Shown piece by piece: positions 1 to 8,760 of a DNA stretch of 64,000 nt (positions within the stretch are counted from its first letter, which is position 1; each line of letters starts with the position of its first letter). The translations under genes were made by a program, and so were the position numbers. Under the pieces are notes generated by a model, which saw nothing but the letters and a program-made list of their open reading frames with translations, was not told the origin of the DNA and ran no database searches. This DNA is from Chryseobacterium mulctrae (GTDB lineage Bacteria; Bacteroidota; Bacteroidia; Flavobacteriales; Weeksellaceae): assembly GCF_006175945.1 (NCBI RefSeq), contig NZ_VAJL01000001.1, positions 1,674,001 through 1,738,000 on the forward strand, read 5' to 3'.

Positions 1-77
1 AGAGTTTTAGTTCCATCCTCTTCGATAGTGTGAAGAATATACTTTACAGCTACCACATGATTGTTTTCGATTGTCAT
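1..77 (-). CDS. FKBP-type peptidyl-prolyl isomerase, SlyD-like (N-terminus only)
   Basis: The gene runs off the left edge; only its first 25 codons are present, starting at the ATG whose complement is at 75-77. The peptide begins MTIENNHVVAVKYILHTIEE and continues with DGTKT. This matches the opening beta-strand of SlyD-type FKBP isomerases, which speed up cis/trans isomerisation of prolyl bonds in the cytoplasm and act as holding chaperones. No signal peptide is visible. The active-site residues and the IF (chaperone) insert lie outside the window, so the assignment rests on the N-terminus alone. Confidence 0.7.
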   Translation of the reverse strand, partial: MTIENNHVVAVKYILHTIEEDGTKT

Positions 78-182
78 ATTTTTTCTTTTTTTCGTGAATT
101 CCTATCACGATTAACGGCACAAATATACTGTTTTTGAAAGAATTGATTAAGAAATTACATGTAAAGAATAATCTTCAACATA

Positions 183-434
183 TTACTTCCTATCTTTTGA
201 TTCTTCCCTTTTTTTCTGTCTTAAAACATACAGATACAGACTTTCAACTTTCGCTCTTGCCCAGTCTGTTTTTCGTAAAAACTTCAATGACGAATTGATA
301 CTCGGATTATCTGTAAAGCATTTGATATTGATTTGTTTTCCCAATTCCTCAAAGCCCTGATAATATTCTACCAACTCTTCAAGAATGGCATCAAGTCTTT
401 TTCCATGTAAAGGATCTTTTGATTTTTCTTCCAT
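183..434 (-). CDS. VF530 family (DUF2132) DNA-binding protein
   Basis: This is an 83-residue cytoplasmic protein with no signal peptide. The segment DPLHGKRLDAILEELVEYY, followed by CFTDNPSINSSLKFLRKTDWAR, VESLY and a lysine-rich tail, matches the VF530 family throughout. Members are about 70-80 residues, so this is full length. VF530 from Vibrio fischeri is reported as a small helical DNA-binding fold, but no cellular role is established. It reads in the same direction as the SlyD-like gene, about 105 bases upstream of that gene's start, and could be co-transcribed with it. Confidence 0.8.
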   Translation of the reverse strand: MEEKSKDPLHGKRLDAILEELVEYYQGFEELGKQINIKCFTDNPSINSSLKFLRKTDWARAKVESLYLYVLRQKKREESKDRK

Positions 435-556
435 AACGCAGTAAAATTAAAATATTTTATCAGACTTATCTACTAAAATTGTTTAAACTCTTAATCTTTA
501 GTATTTTTGATGAAGGTATTTCTTATCTATAAAAATTACTCATTCCGACAATCAAT

Positions 557-709
557 ATGAGCAAAAATAACGAAGCTAACAGGAAGAAAAATAAAAAGAA
601 AATCAATCAGAAAAAACGTAAAATACAAAATGCAGAAGCAGAAAGAAAAGCACGTTTAAAACAAATTCGAGAAGACTTTAAAGCAAGAGAAGCTGATTCT
701 AAACTATAA
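557..709 (+). CDS. Small lysine-rich basic protein, function unknown
   Basis: An ATG at 557 opens a 50-codon frame ending in TAA at 707-709. The product is extremely basic and charged: long Lys/Arg runs, then a Glu/Ala/Arg stretch (AEAERKARLKQIRE) likely to be one long helix. No hydrophobic segment or known domain is seen. It stands alone between two minus-strand genes and is too short for routine gene calling. Lysine-rich composition can arise by chance in AT-rich DNA. The uninterrupted charged-helix pattern and an intergenic gap that otherwise holds nothing argue mildly for a real gene. Function cannot be inferred. Confidence 0.45.
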   Translation: MSKNNEANRKKNKKKINQKKRKIQNAEAERKARLKQIREDFKAREADSKL

Positions 710-725
710 ATCCGTTTAGACTTTA

Positions 726-1589
726 TTAATTTGCATCCTCTGCATTTTCTTTCGAATCTGTCTTATTCTTATTTCTTTCCAGAATATTTTCTGCCATTTT
801 TTTATAATCTTCAGTTTTCATAATAACAATATTGTTATTTGAATTCCAAATACTTGTGAATTTTTTAGAAATAGTAATATAACTTCCCCAATCTGTAAGA
901 TTCTGATAGAGCATTAACGTGCAAATATCTGTAGGTGTAATCGTCTGCCAATTTTCAATAACATGAGAATGGACTCCACTTATTGTTTTTCCTATTTTTT
1001 CATCATTAATATTTTGAGCGATCATGCTGTTATGAAGCTTTTCAACATTTTTAACTTCATTTTTATTATTAAAAGTAATCAAATAATCATTTCCAAAAAT
1101 AACAACATTATCTACAGATGGACCAGTTAAAACATATACCTTTTTTACATTTTTTTTGATGAGAGGAACGATATTAAAGCTTGTATTTTTATAAGATTTA
1201 AATATTGTATCTGTTTTAATTCTCGCTAAAGCATTCTGTCTTATAGTAAAATACTCAGCTTCTGTAGGTGTAAAATTTCTCTCTTTCAAATCAAGCTTTG
1301 CATTTTGCGGATTATAATTTGTGGGAAAGGCAATCGTTCCAATAACCTTGCTTTCTTTTGAAAAGAAAATACATTTGGGAACAGAATCATCTATATAAGA
1401 AAAGTATCCTCCAACATTTTCCATTTGTTCATAATTAGCTTTGAAAACATCTGTTCCATACCAACTTGCCATTTCGCTGCGGTACAAAGCAATTCCTTCT
1501 TCATTAATTTCTTTCGAAAGTTTTTCCAGATTTTGAGCTTGAAAAGAAACTGCAAACAAAATAAAAAGTACAGTAATAATATTTTTCAT
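726..1589 (-). CDS. Secreted protein of unknown function with an HSH motif
   Basis: I chose the ATG at 1589 because MKNIITVLFILFAVSFQAQ is a clear Sec signal peptide ending in an AQ junction typical of flavobacteria. The longer frame to 1622 would put 11 unrelated residues in front of it. The mature part, about 268 residues, has no family I recognise. The segment GVHSHV...ITPTDICTLMLY, near residues 205-230, resembles the metal-binding HxH...D motif of JAMM/JAB peptidases, but the spacing is one residue longer than the canonical motif. The tail is rich in Lys, Asn and Asp. It is convergent with nothing and divergent from sbcD. Probably periplasmic or surface exposed. Confidence 0.7.
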   Translation of the reverse strand: MKNIITVLFILFAVSFQAQNLEKLSKEINEEGIALYRSEMASWYGTDVFKANYEQMENVGGYFSYIDDSVPKCIFFSKESKVIGTIAFPTNYNPQNAKLDLKERNFTPTEAEYFTIRQNALARIKTDTIFKSYKNTSFNIVPLIKKNVKKVYVLTGPSVDNVVIFGNDYLITFNNKNEVKNVEKLHNSMIAQNINDEKIGKTISGVHSHVIENWQTITPTDICTLMLYQNLTDWGSYITISKKFTSIWNSNNNIVIMKTEDYKKMAENILERNKNKTDSKENAEDAN

Positions 1590-1671
1590 ACAATTAGTTT
1601 TTCCAAAAATAGGGAATAACATTTTTATTTAGAAATTTTACTTTGCCTTTTTAGTTTCTTACATTTACATT

Positions 1672-2883
1672 ATGAAAATCCTCCACACCGCCGATTGGCA
1701 TTTGGGTAAACGTCTCGACCGTTTTTCTAGATTAGAAGAACAGGTTTTAGTGATGAACGAAATTGTTGACATCGCAGATCGTGAAAATGTTGATCTGGTT
1801 TTGATTGCCGGAGATTTATTCGACAACTTTAATCCGAGTGTTGAGGCGACGGAACTTTTTTATAAAACTTTGAAGAGTTTATCATTAAATGGAAAGCGTC
1901 CTGTTATTGCGATTTCCGGGAATCATGATTCGCCAAGTTTGATTGATGCACCCGATCCTTTAGCGCGCGAATGCGGTATTATTTTAATCGGACATCCAAA
2001 AGCGACAATCAATCCTTTTGAACTTGAATATTTCAAAATTTCAAAATCAACAGAAGGTTTTATTGAATTGGAATTTAAAAATCAAAATTTCCCAGTCAGA
2101 ATTTTGCACACTCCTTATGCAAATGAGGTTCGTTTAAAAGAATATTTTGGAGAGAATAAAGAAGAGGAACTCAATAGAGTTTTAGCCGAAAACTGGAAAA
2201 AAACGGCTGATGAATTTTGCGATCAAAACGGTATTAATCTTTTGATAACACATTTGTATATGAACAAAAAAGGCGCTCCGATTTTGGAAGAACCGGAAGG
2301 TGAAAAACCAATTAAAATTGGAAATGCAGATCTTGTTTTTTCAGATATTATTCCGCAGCAGATTCAATATACAGCTTTAGGACATTTGCATGGTTTTCAA
2401 AATATAGGAACTGATGAAAAGCCTGTTGTCTATTCATCTTCGCCTTTGTGTTACAGCTTTAGCGAAGCCGGACAAACGAAATATGTTTCCATTATTGAAG
2501 CTGAACCCAATAAAAATGTTTCATTTGAGAAGATCGCTTTACAAAGCGGTAAAAAACTCGTCAGAAAAACGTTTGACTCCATTGAAAATACAATTGAATG
2601 GCTGAAAGAAAACCCAAATACTTTAGTTGAATTGACCTTAGAAAGTGAAACTTTTTTAAAAGCCGAAGAGAGAAAACTCATCTATCAATCGCACAGCGGA
2701 ATTGTACATCTCATTCCGAAAGTTAAAAATCAGGGTTTTAATGAAAATCAATTAAGTGAAATCAACCTAAGTCAGGATATTCAGACTTTGTTCAACAATT
2801 ATTTTAAATCTAAAAACGGCGGTCAGGAAGCCAATGAAGAACTCATTAATTTGTTTAACGAAATTGTTAGTTCTGATAAATAA
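1672..2883 (+). CDS. sbcD: Exonuclease subunit SbcD
   Basis: SbcD is the Mre11-type nuclease half of the SbcCD complex, which cuts DNA hairpins and processes double-strand ends in the cytoplasm. All phosphodiesterase metal-binding motifs are visible in order: HTADWHLG near residue 5, GDLFD near 46, GNHDSP near 83, a TH pair near 193 and GHLHG near 240. At 403 residues it is full length. The C-terminal region from about 270 is the capping/SbcC-contact part. sbcC follows on the same strand, but 222 bases away across a repeat element, rather than overlapping as in many genomes. A near-match promoter (TACTTTGC) lies just upstream of the start. Confidence 0.96.
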   Translation: MKILHTADWHLGKRLDRFSRLEEQVLVMNEIVDIADRENVDLVLIAGDLFDNFNPSVEATELFYKTLKSLSLNGKRPVIAISGNHDSPSLIDAPDPLARECGIILIGHPKATINPFELEYFKISKSTEGFIELEFKNQNFPVRILHTPYANEVRLKEYFGENKEEELNRVLAENWKKTADEFCDQNGINLLITHLYMNKKGAPILEEPEGEKPIKIGNADLVFSDIIPQQIQYTALGHLHGFQNIGTDEKPVVYSSSPLCYSFSEAGQTKYVSIIEAEPNKNVSFEKIALQSGKKLVRKTFDSIENTIEWLKENPNTLVELTLESETFLKAEERKLIYQSHSGIVHLIPKVKNQGFNENQLSEINLSQDIQTLFNNYFKSKNGGQEANEELINLFNEIVSSDK

Positions 2884-2964
2884 TATATTTTATTAAACCA
2901 TTAAGAAGTTTCAGGTTATAAGGTTTTTAAGGGTCTTTTTAAATTTTACTTAAAAGTTCTTTTT

Positions 2965-3067
2965 GTCATTCTGAATGAAATTTTGCGAAGCATTATGAAA
3001 TGAAGAATCTTTTAAAATACAAATATTTAAGATTTTTCGACTCCACTTCGTTGCGCTCAAAATGACA
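2965..3067. repeat. Imperfect inverted-repeat element between sbcD and sbcC
   Basis: The left end reads GTCATTCTGAATGAAATTTT. The right end, read on the minus strand, begins TTGTCATTTTGAGCGCAACG, so the two ends form a degraded inverted repeat of about 100 bp. The internal part contains GAAGAATCTTT and its partial complement. This looks like the interspersed GTCATTCTGA-type repeats common in flavobacterial intergenic DNA. No coding potential is seen. Copy number outside the window cannot be judged here. Confidence 0.55.
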
Positions 3068-3105
3068 ACAATGCAATATTAATTTTTGAAATCAAACATA
3101 ACATT

Positions 3106-6100
3106 ATGATTCCAATTCAACTGACTTTAGAAGGTCTTTATTCTTATCAGGAACGTCAGAAAATCAATTTTGAAAATCTTACGGAAGCAGGTCTTTTCGG
3201 AATTTTCGGTTCTGTCGGTTCCGGGAAATCTTCTATTTTGGAAGCCATTTCTTTTGCGTTGTACGGCGAAACGGAGCGTCTCAATTCAAGAGACAAACGT
3301 GCTTACAATATGATGAATTTGAAATCGAATAAATCTTACATTGAGTTTGATTTCATCAATTTTGAAAACAAAAAATTCCGTGCTACAAGAGAGTTTAAAC
3401 GTAATTCTAAAAATTTTGAAGATGTAAAGACTCCGAGCGTTACTTTCTATGAATGGAAAAATGAAAACTGGATTCCTTTGGAACATTCCAATGCTGAAAA
3501 ACTCATTGGTTTGAGTTATGCCAATTTTAAGCGAACCATTATTATTCCTCAAGGTCAGTTTAAAGAATTTTTAGAATTGGGCGCGACGGACAGAACGAAT
3601 ATGATGAAGGAAATTTTCAGCCTTCAGCGTTTTGATCTGCAGAATAATGTTTCGGTTTTAAACTCAAAAAACAGATCAGAACTGGATCAGTTAGAAGGGC
3701 AATTGAAGGGTTTTGAAGAAGTTAACGAAGAGCAAATTTTGATTCAGAAAGACAATTTAAAAATTGAGCAACAAAAATTTGAAGATGCAAAAATTCAGTT
3801 TAAAAAAATTGAAGAAAAATATATTAAACTAAAAAGTCTAAAAGAGGATTTTGAAATTTTAAATCAGAAAAAATCTGAGTTTGAAAAACTGAATCAACAG
3901 AAAACAGAAATCGATATTTTAGAAACAAAAACTGAAGTATTCGACAAAGTTTTCAGAATTTTCACGCCATTAATTTCTGAAAAAAATAAGTTTCAGAAAG
4001 AAATTTCAGAACAACAGAAAAATAAAGAAGTTCAATTTAAAATTGTACAGGAAACTGAAATTCGGTTTGAAGATGTAAAAAATAAACTTTCTGCAATTCA
4101 ACCAAAGTATGAAGCATTAAATCAATCTAAAACTCAGGAAAATGATCTGAGCTTGATTCTACAAATGCAGAAATTTTCGGGAGAAATTGAAACCTTAAAA
4201 GAAAGAACAAAAAAAGGTTCTGAAAAAGTAAAAGAGGTTGAAACCCATCAGAAATTAGTCCATCAAAAAATTGAAGACCTTTCTAAAAATGCAGAACTTT
4301 TAAAACCTAAAAAATTAGATTCCACTTTACTTTTAAATGTCGGAAACTGGTTTACAGAAAAGAAAAGATTAAATGAAAATTTACAAAATCAGACTGGAAA
4401 AATTGATTCAATAAAAATTGAAATTGGAAAAATATCAGAAGGCTTAAAACCTTTTGAAATCAATCCTGAGACTTTTAGAAATGATTTTAAAACTCAAATT
4501 GAAACTTTAGAAAATCAGAAAAAAACACTTTCTGAAAAGCGAAATCATCTAGAAGTGCAGCAAAAACTGGCTCACTTTGCCAACGAACTGCACGACGGAG
4601 AATCTTGTCCGCTTTGTGGCGCTTTGGAACATCCGAATATTGTAGAATTTGATGATGTGAATTCTGAATTAAATGAAATTCAGAAAAAGATTGATCAACT
4701 TGAAATTCAAAAAGATCAGATTCAAAAACAATCTTTAGAAATTGAAAAAATTCTTGATCGAAAAAAGATTTTTGAGGAACAACAGAAATCAGAAGAAGAA
4801 AATTTAAAGCAAATTCAAACTCAAATTGAAGAACATTTAAAAAACTTTAGCTGGACAGAATTTAATCCTGAAAATCAAAATGATTTTGAAGAAAAAAGAC
4901 AACAATCTTTCGCTATTGAAAAGCAGATCGATGAACTGAATCAGCAAATCGGTCTGGAACAAAAAAATCTTGAAAAAGAGCGAGAAAATCTAGATAATTA
5001 CAATAAAGCTTTAGAAAAATTCAGGCTTGATGAGGCGAAAAAAGAAGAGCAAATCAAGACCAATGAAACTAATTTAAAAGTTTTAAGCTGGCTTGATTAC
5101 GAGAAAAAACCAATCCTTGAAACCGAAGAAATTTACAATAAATTATCGCAATCGAATCGTGAAACTGAAGAAAATTATCAAAAACTAAATAAGGAAAAAG
5201 AAGAAATTTCACCAAAATTAGCTGAGCAAAAAACAATTGTTAACCAATTAGAAAAACGAATTTCAGAATTGGAAAAAGAAATTTCTGATAATAAAACCCT
5301 GATTGAAAATTCTTTATCAGAACAGAAATTCAGCACTTTAGAAGAAACCCTGCAAATTCTTGCACAGGAAATTAATGTTCAGGAAACAAGAAATCAGATT
5401 CAGCAATTCAGAATTCAATTTGAAATTGTAAAAAACAACATTCTCAATCTGGAAGCCAAACTCAAAGATTTTTCTTTTGATGAAGAACAGTTTGCAGAAA
5501 CCGAAAATCAATTCAAAGCTTTTGAAAATGATTTAAAAATAGTCAATGATTCTGTGGTAAAAATCGCCACTGAAATTGAAAGACTTGAAAAAGAATTCAA
5601 GAAAAAAGAAGATTTGCTAACGAATTTATCTCAACTTCAAAAGCGTGCAGAAAATCTGAAGATTATGACCAATCTCTTTAAGGGAGCCGGTTTTGTACAA
5701 TATGTTTCGTCAATTTATCTTCGTCAATTGTGTGATCATGCGAATGTACGTTTTCATCGGATGACAAGAAATCAGTTGAGTTTACAGTTGAACGAAAGCA
5801 ATGATTTTGAAATTATCGATTATCTGAATGAAGGACGCAGTCGAAGTGTGAAAACGCTTTCCGGAGGGCAGGCTTTTCAGGTTTCGCTGAGTCTGGCTTT
5901 GGCTTTGGCAGAAAGTGTACAAACGAATGCGCAATCTGAGAAAAATTTCTTTTTCATCGATGAAGGCTTCGGAACTCAGGATCTGGAATCTGTGAATATC
6001 GTATTTGAAACGTTGATGAATCTTCAGAAAGAGAACAGAATTGTGGGAATTATTTCGCACGTTGAAGAACTGAAAGAAAAAATTCCGGTTTCTCTGAATA

Positions 6101-6144
6101 TTACAAAAGATGAAGAACGGGGAAGTTTGATTGAGATTGTTTAA
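3106..6144 (+). CDS. sbcC: Exonuclease subunit SbcC (SMC/Rad50-like ATPase)
   Basis: SbcC is the Rad50-like ATPase partner of SbcD. The 1012-residue chain has a Walker A (GSVGSGKS, residues 35-42), a very long Glu/Lys/Gln heptad coiled coil, and a central zinc hook CPLC at residues 501-504, almost exactly mid-chain. After the second coiled-coil arm come the ABC signature LSGGQ near residue 916 and Walker B FFFIDEGFG near 948. Head-coil-hook-coil-head is the complete family layout. The coiled-coil region is strikingly rich in Asn, Gln, Lys and Glu, as expected from the AT-rich base composition. Confidence 0.96.
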   Translation: MIPIQLTLEGLYSYQERQKINFENLTEAGLFGIFGSVGSGKSSILEAISFALYGETERLNSRDKRAYNMMNLKSNKSYIEFDFINFENKKFRATREFKRNSKNFEDVKTPSVTFYEWKNENWIPLEHSNAEKLIGLSYANFKRTIIIPQGQFKEFLELGATDRTNMMKEIFSLQRFDLQNNVSVLNSKNRSELDQLEGQLKGFEEVNEEQILIQKDNLKIEQQKFEDAKIQFKKIEEKYIKLKSLKEDFEILNQKKSEFEKLNQQKTEIDILETKTEVFDKVFRIFTPLISEKNKFQKEISEQQKNKEVQFKIVQETEIRFEDVKNKLSAIQPKYEALNQSKTQENDLSLILQMQKFSGEIETLKERTKKGSEKVKEVETHQKLVHQKIEDLSKNAELLKPKKLDSTLLLNVGNWFTEKKRLNENLQNQTGKIDSIKIEIGKISEGLKPFEINPETFRNDFKTQIETLENQKKTLSEKRNHLEVQQKLAHFANELHDGESCPLCGALEHPNIVEFDDVNSELNEIQKKIDQLEIQKDQIQKQSLEIEKILDRKKIFEEQQKSEEENLKQIQTQIEEHLKNFSWTEFNPENQNDFEEKRQQSFAIEKQIDELNQQIGLEQKNLEKERENLDNYNKALEKFRLDEAKKEEQIKTNETNLKVLSWLDYEKKPILETEEIYNKLSQSNRETEENYQKLNKEKEEISPKLAEQKTIVNQLEKRISELEKEISDNKTLIENSLSEQKFSTLEETLQILAQEINVQETRNQIQQFRIQFEIVKNNILNLEAKLKDFSFDEEQFAETENQFKAFENDLKIVNDSVVKIATEIERLEKEFKKKEDLLTNLSQLQKRAENLKIMTNLFKGAGFVQYVSSIYLRQLCDHANVRFHRMTRNQLSLQLNESNDFEIIDYLNEGRSRSVKTLSGGQAFQVSLSLALALAESVQTNAQSEKNFFFIDEGFGTQDLESVNIVFETLMNLQKENRIVGIISHVEELKEKIPVSLNITKDEERGSLIEIV

Positions 6145-6182
6145 TATTTAGTCTTTTTATTTACTTTTGAATTTTAATTACC

Positions 6183-6629
6183 ATGCAAAATTTACCACTT
6201 ATTTTAAAACCCGGAAAAATAAAAAATATAATTCTTATTCTCATCAGTACTGCTTTTATAGTTTTAGGAATTTCACTTTTAGAAAAAAATATGCTGATTG
6301 CAGTTTTAAATATTTTCTTCTTCGGGATCTGTCTTATTATTTTTGTAATCAATATGATTCCCAATTCATCTTACCTTAAAATTGATGAAACAGGAATTGA
6401 AATGAAAAATCTTTTCAAAACAACCTTCATTCCTTGGCAGGCTGTGAGTGGTTTTAAAACTAAATTTATTTTCGTTAATAGATTGGTCACTTTTACCATC
6501 GATGAAAAACTTCTTGAAAACTCTAAAATGAAAGGAAAAACCGGAGCTTTTCCAGATACGTACGGAATGTCTGCGAAAAATTTAGCCAATCTTCTGAATG
6601 AATATAAAGCCAAGTTTGATACAGTATAA
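6183..6629 (+). CDS. STM3941-like small membrane protein
   Basis: The 148-residue protein has two hydrophobic helices (about residues 15-33 and 38-57), then a cytoplasmic domain with the feel of a bacterial PH-like fold: YLKIDETGIEMKN, a WQAVSGF strand, and an end segment DTYGMSAKNLANLLNEY. That ending is typical of the STM3941 family, whose function is unknown. An overlapping frame begins at 6167, but the ATG at 6183 gives the expected N-terminus. It follows sbcC by 38 bases and may be its transcriptional passenger. A bidirectional terminator follows. Confidence 0.7.
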   Translation: MQNLPLILKPGKIKNIILILISTAFIVLGISLLEKNMLIAVLNIFFFGICLIIFVINMIPNSSYLKIDETGIEMKNLFKTTFIPWQAVSGFKTKFIFVNRLVTFTIDEKLLENSKMKGKTGAFPDTYGMSAKNLANLLNEYKAKFDTV

Positions 6630-6636
6630 ATCATAA

Positions 6637-6667
6637 AAAGCTCCGTTGAAATATTCAACAGAGCTTT
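6637..6667. terminator. Bidirectional hairpin terminator
   Basis: The stem AAAGCTC plus GTTGAA pairs with TTCAAC plus GAGCTTT across a single C/A mismatch, with loop ATA. It sits between two convergent genes. A-rich and T-rich flanks suit termination from either side. Confidence 0.7.
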
Positions 6668-6671
6668 AAAT

Positions 6672-7691
6672 TTATTTTAATTGTGGAGCCACTTTTTCTC
6701 CAAACAACTCAATAGATTTCATCATTACATCATTCGCAGGATCTCCTACATCCATATGACCGATAAATCTTGTAATCCCGAAAATCTCTTTCATGTAATT
6801 GATTTTATCGGCAACTTCATTGGCATTTCCGATGAATAAAGCACCATCCTTATTCCTTCCGCCTTCATACTGCATTTTTGTATAAGGGGACCAACCTCTG
6901 GAAGCTCCAATGCGATCCATCTGAGATTTATAATTATGAAAATATCCGTCTACAACTTCTTTTTCATCACTTACAAAAGTGTGTGAATGAATGGCAATCT
7001 GCATTTTAGCTTCATCATGTCCTGCTTTACGATATTCCTGCTTATAGAATTCGATTAAATTTTTAAACTGAATCGGCATTCCGCCAATAATTGCCACCAC
7101 TAAAGGCATTCCTAATTGTGCGGCACTTAAAACCGATTGTGGAGTTCCGCCAACTGCTCTCCAAATTGGAAGTTTCCCGTTATTTTTTGCTCTTGGATAA
7201 ACGGTTTGATTCTGCATCGGAGCACGAAGTTTACCAGACCATGAAACGTTTTCTTCTGAATTTATTTTTAATAAAAGTTCTAATTTCTCATCAAAAAGTT
7301 CTTCATAATCATTTAGAGAATATCCATAAAGTGGAAAAGATTCAATGAAACTTCCTCGTCCGACAAAAATCTCTGCTCTTCCATCAGAAATTAAATCTAA
7401 TGTGGCAAAATCTTCGTAGACTTTTACTGGTTCAGATGAGCTCAAAACCGTTACTCCACTTGCTAATTTTATATTTTTTGTAATACTTGCAGCGGCAGCC
7501 AAAACGATTTCAGGTGAAGAAACGGCATAATCTGCACGGTGATGTTCACCCAATGCGAAAACATCGATTCCTACCTCGTCCATTAATTTTACCTGCTCAA
7601 GAATTTCTCTGATTTTAATTCCTGCATTTCTATATTTTCCGGTAGTCTGATCAAAAGCCAAGTCACCAAACATTCCTATTCCTAATTCCAT
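6672..7691 (-). CDS. LLM-class flavin-dependent oxidoreductase (luciferase-like monooxygenase)
   Basis: The start at 7691 (MELGIGMFGDLAFD) is preferred over 7718 because the family begins with this first beta-strand; the extra MFYLKKNKN looks like upstream readthrough. The 339-residue chain has the bacterial-luciferase TIM barrel: DEVGIDVFALGEHHRADY near residue 40, LASGVTVLSSSEPVKVYEDF near 80 and DLISDGRAEIFVGRGSF near 105. Members use reduced FMN and O2 to oxidise an organic substrate, here unknown. A TetR regulator lies 92 bases upstream on the same strand and is a plausible regulator of this gene. Confidence 0.88.
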   Translation of the reverse strand: MELGIGMFGDLAFDQTTGKYRNAGIKIREILEQVKLMDEVGIDVFALGEHHRADYAVSSPEIVLAAAASITKNIKLASGVTVLSSSEPVKVYEDFATLDLISDGRAEIFVGRGSFIESFPLYGYSLNDYEELFDEKLELLLKINSEENVSWSGKLRAPMQNQTVYPRAKNNGKLPIWRAVGGTPQSVLSAAQLGMPLVVAIIGGMPIQFKNLIEFYKQEYRKAGHDEAKMQIAIHSHTFVSDEKEVVDGYFHNYKSQMDRIGASRGWSPYTKMQYEGGRNKDGALFIGNANEVADKINYMKEIFGITRFIGHMDVGDPANDVMMKSIELFGEKVAPQLK

Positions 7692-7783
7692 ATTTTTGTT
7701 TTTTTTAAGATAGAACAAAAGTAAGGGAACGAAATATCAAAAACATTGATGAATGATAAGATTGACGATTTTAAGTTTTTAAA

Positions 7784-8359
7784 TTATTTTTGATTTCCCA
7801 AGAGACCAAAAAGCAATTTATCTCTTATCTCATTGGTAATTTCAGAAGTTGATTCTATATTTCTTTTAAACCAGAAATAAGAATTATTTAGGGTATGAAG
7901 AATAAATCTTGTTGTAAAAGCAGAAGATTTCAGTTCCCAGTTTTCAGCCTGATAAATTTCAGAAATGAGTTGCTCTACTTCCTGCTGATAATTTTTTCTT
8001 AATTCAATAAATTCAGGCAATCTTTCTTCCAAATGTTTCCATTCATTAGAATAAATGTGCGTAACATCACGGTTTTTAAGAACAACCGATAAATGTTTAT
8101 CTAAAAAAAGATTAAGCTTTTCCTGCGGAGAAACATTTGTATTTTTTACTTCCTGAAGTTCTGCAAAAAACTCATGTGCAACTCCAAAGCAAATCCACTC
8201 AAGAATTTCTTCTTTAGAACGGATGTGTGCATATAATGATGCCGCTTTTATATTTAGTTTCGTGGCAAGATCCCTTACCGAGCTGCCCATATACCCTTTC
8301 TCTTTGAAAAGTTCTACTGCGACTTCGAGTATTTTGATCTGTTTTTCTTTTAACTCCAT
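7784..8359 (-). CDS. TetR/AcrR family transcriptional regulator
   Basis: The 191-residue protein has the TetR helix-turn-helix near residues 10-50: ILEVAVELFKEKGYMGSSVR, then DLATKLNIKAASLYAHIRSKEE. The remaining helices form a ligand-binding domain with no recognisable specificity. Family members repress nearby genes until a small ligand binds. It is encoded directly upstream of, and codirectionally with, the flavin monooxygenase, so that gene is the first candidate target. The upstream gap is shared with clpB. Confidence 0.88.
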   Translation of the reverse strand: MELKEKQIKILEVAVELFKEKGYMGSSVRDLATKLNIKAASLYAHIRSKEEILEWICFGVAHEFFAELQEVKNTNVSPQEKLNLFLDKHLSVVLKNRDVTHIYSNEWKHLEERLPEFIELRKNYQQEVEQLISEIYQAENWELKSSAFTTRFILHTLNNSYFWFKRNIESTSEITNEIRDKLLFGLLGNQK

Positions 8360-8760
8360 AGGTTGAGTGCAAAAGTAATTATTCTGATTTTAATATTCTG
8401 ATTTTCATGTAATCATTTAATACAATCTTGCTAAATTTTAAAACACTCTATTTTCCACTTTTTGTTGAATCATATTTCCCTAACTTTCAGTTTATTCTTT
8501 GAAATCGGAAATTTTGTCTTCTCAAAATAGATTCAAAAATGAATATTTCGGAAATTTTGTCCTTTATTTTTAAAAATTTAATAATTGAACAGTTTTTGAG
8601 ATATACTTCTCGAATTAAATGATTGAATCAGATTGAAGGACATCAGACTTTAGATTAGATTTAAAAAAATAATATTTATTCAAGTCTTTATGGTTTGAAA
8701 TTTGATGTCTAAAATCTGTAAATACAAGCAAAATAATAAAAACCAAAAAATACATAAAAT
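8360..8760. other. 401-base divergent intergenic region upstream of clpB
   Basis: No coding sequence is supported here; the minus-strand frame entering from clpB is a shadow. The region is very AT-rich. It holds a 14-bp direct repeat (listed separately) and several TTTG boxes, including a TTTG/TTTG pair at about 8695-8710, that could be parts of promoters. It must carry the promoters of both the tetR-like gene and clpB. Confidence 0.6.
8505..8561. promoter_or_regulatory. 14-bp direct repeat upstream of clpB, candidate operator
   Basis: TCGGAAATTTTGTC occurs at 8505-8518 and again, identical, at 8548-8561, a start-to-start spacing of 43 bp. That is 200-256 bases upstream of the clpB ATG. A perfect 14-mer containing CGG is unlikely by chance in so short an AT-rich region. 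It could be a stress-regulator site or a duplicated promoter part. No regulator is identified. Confidence 0.4.
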
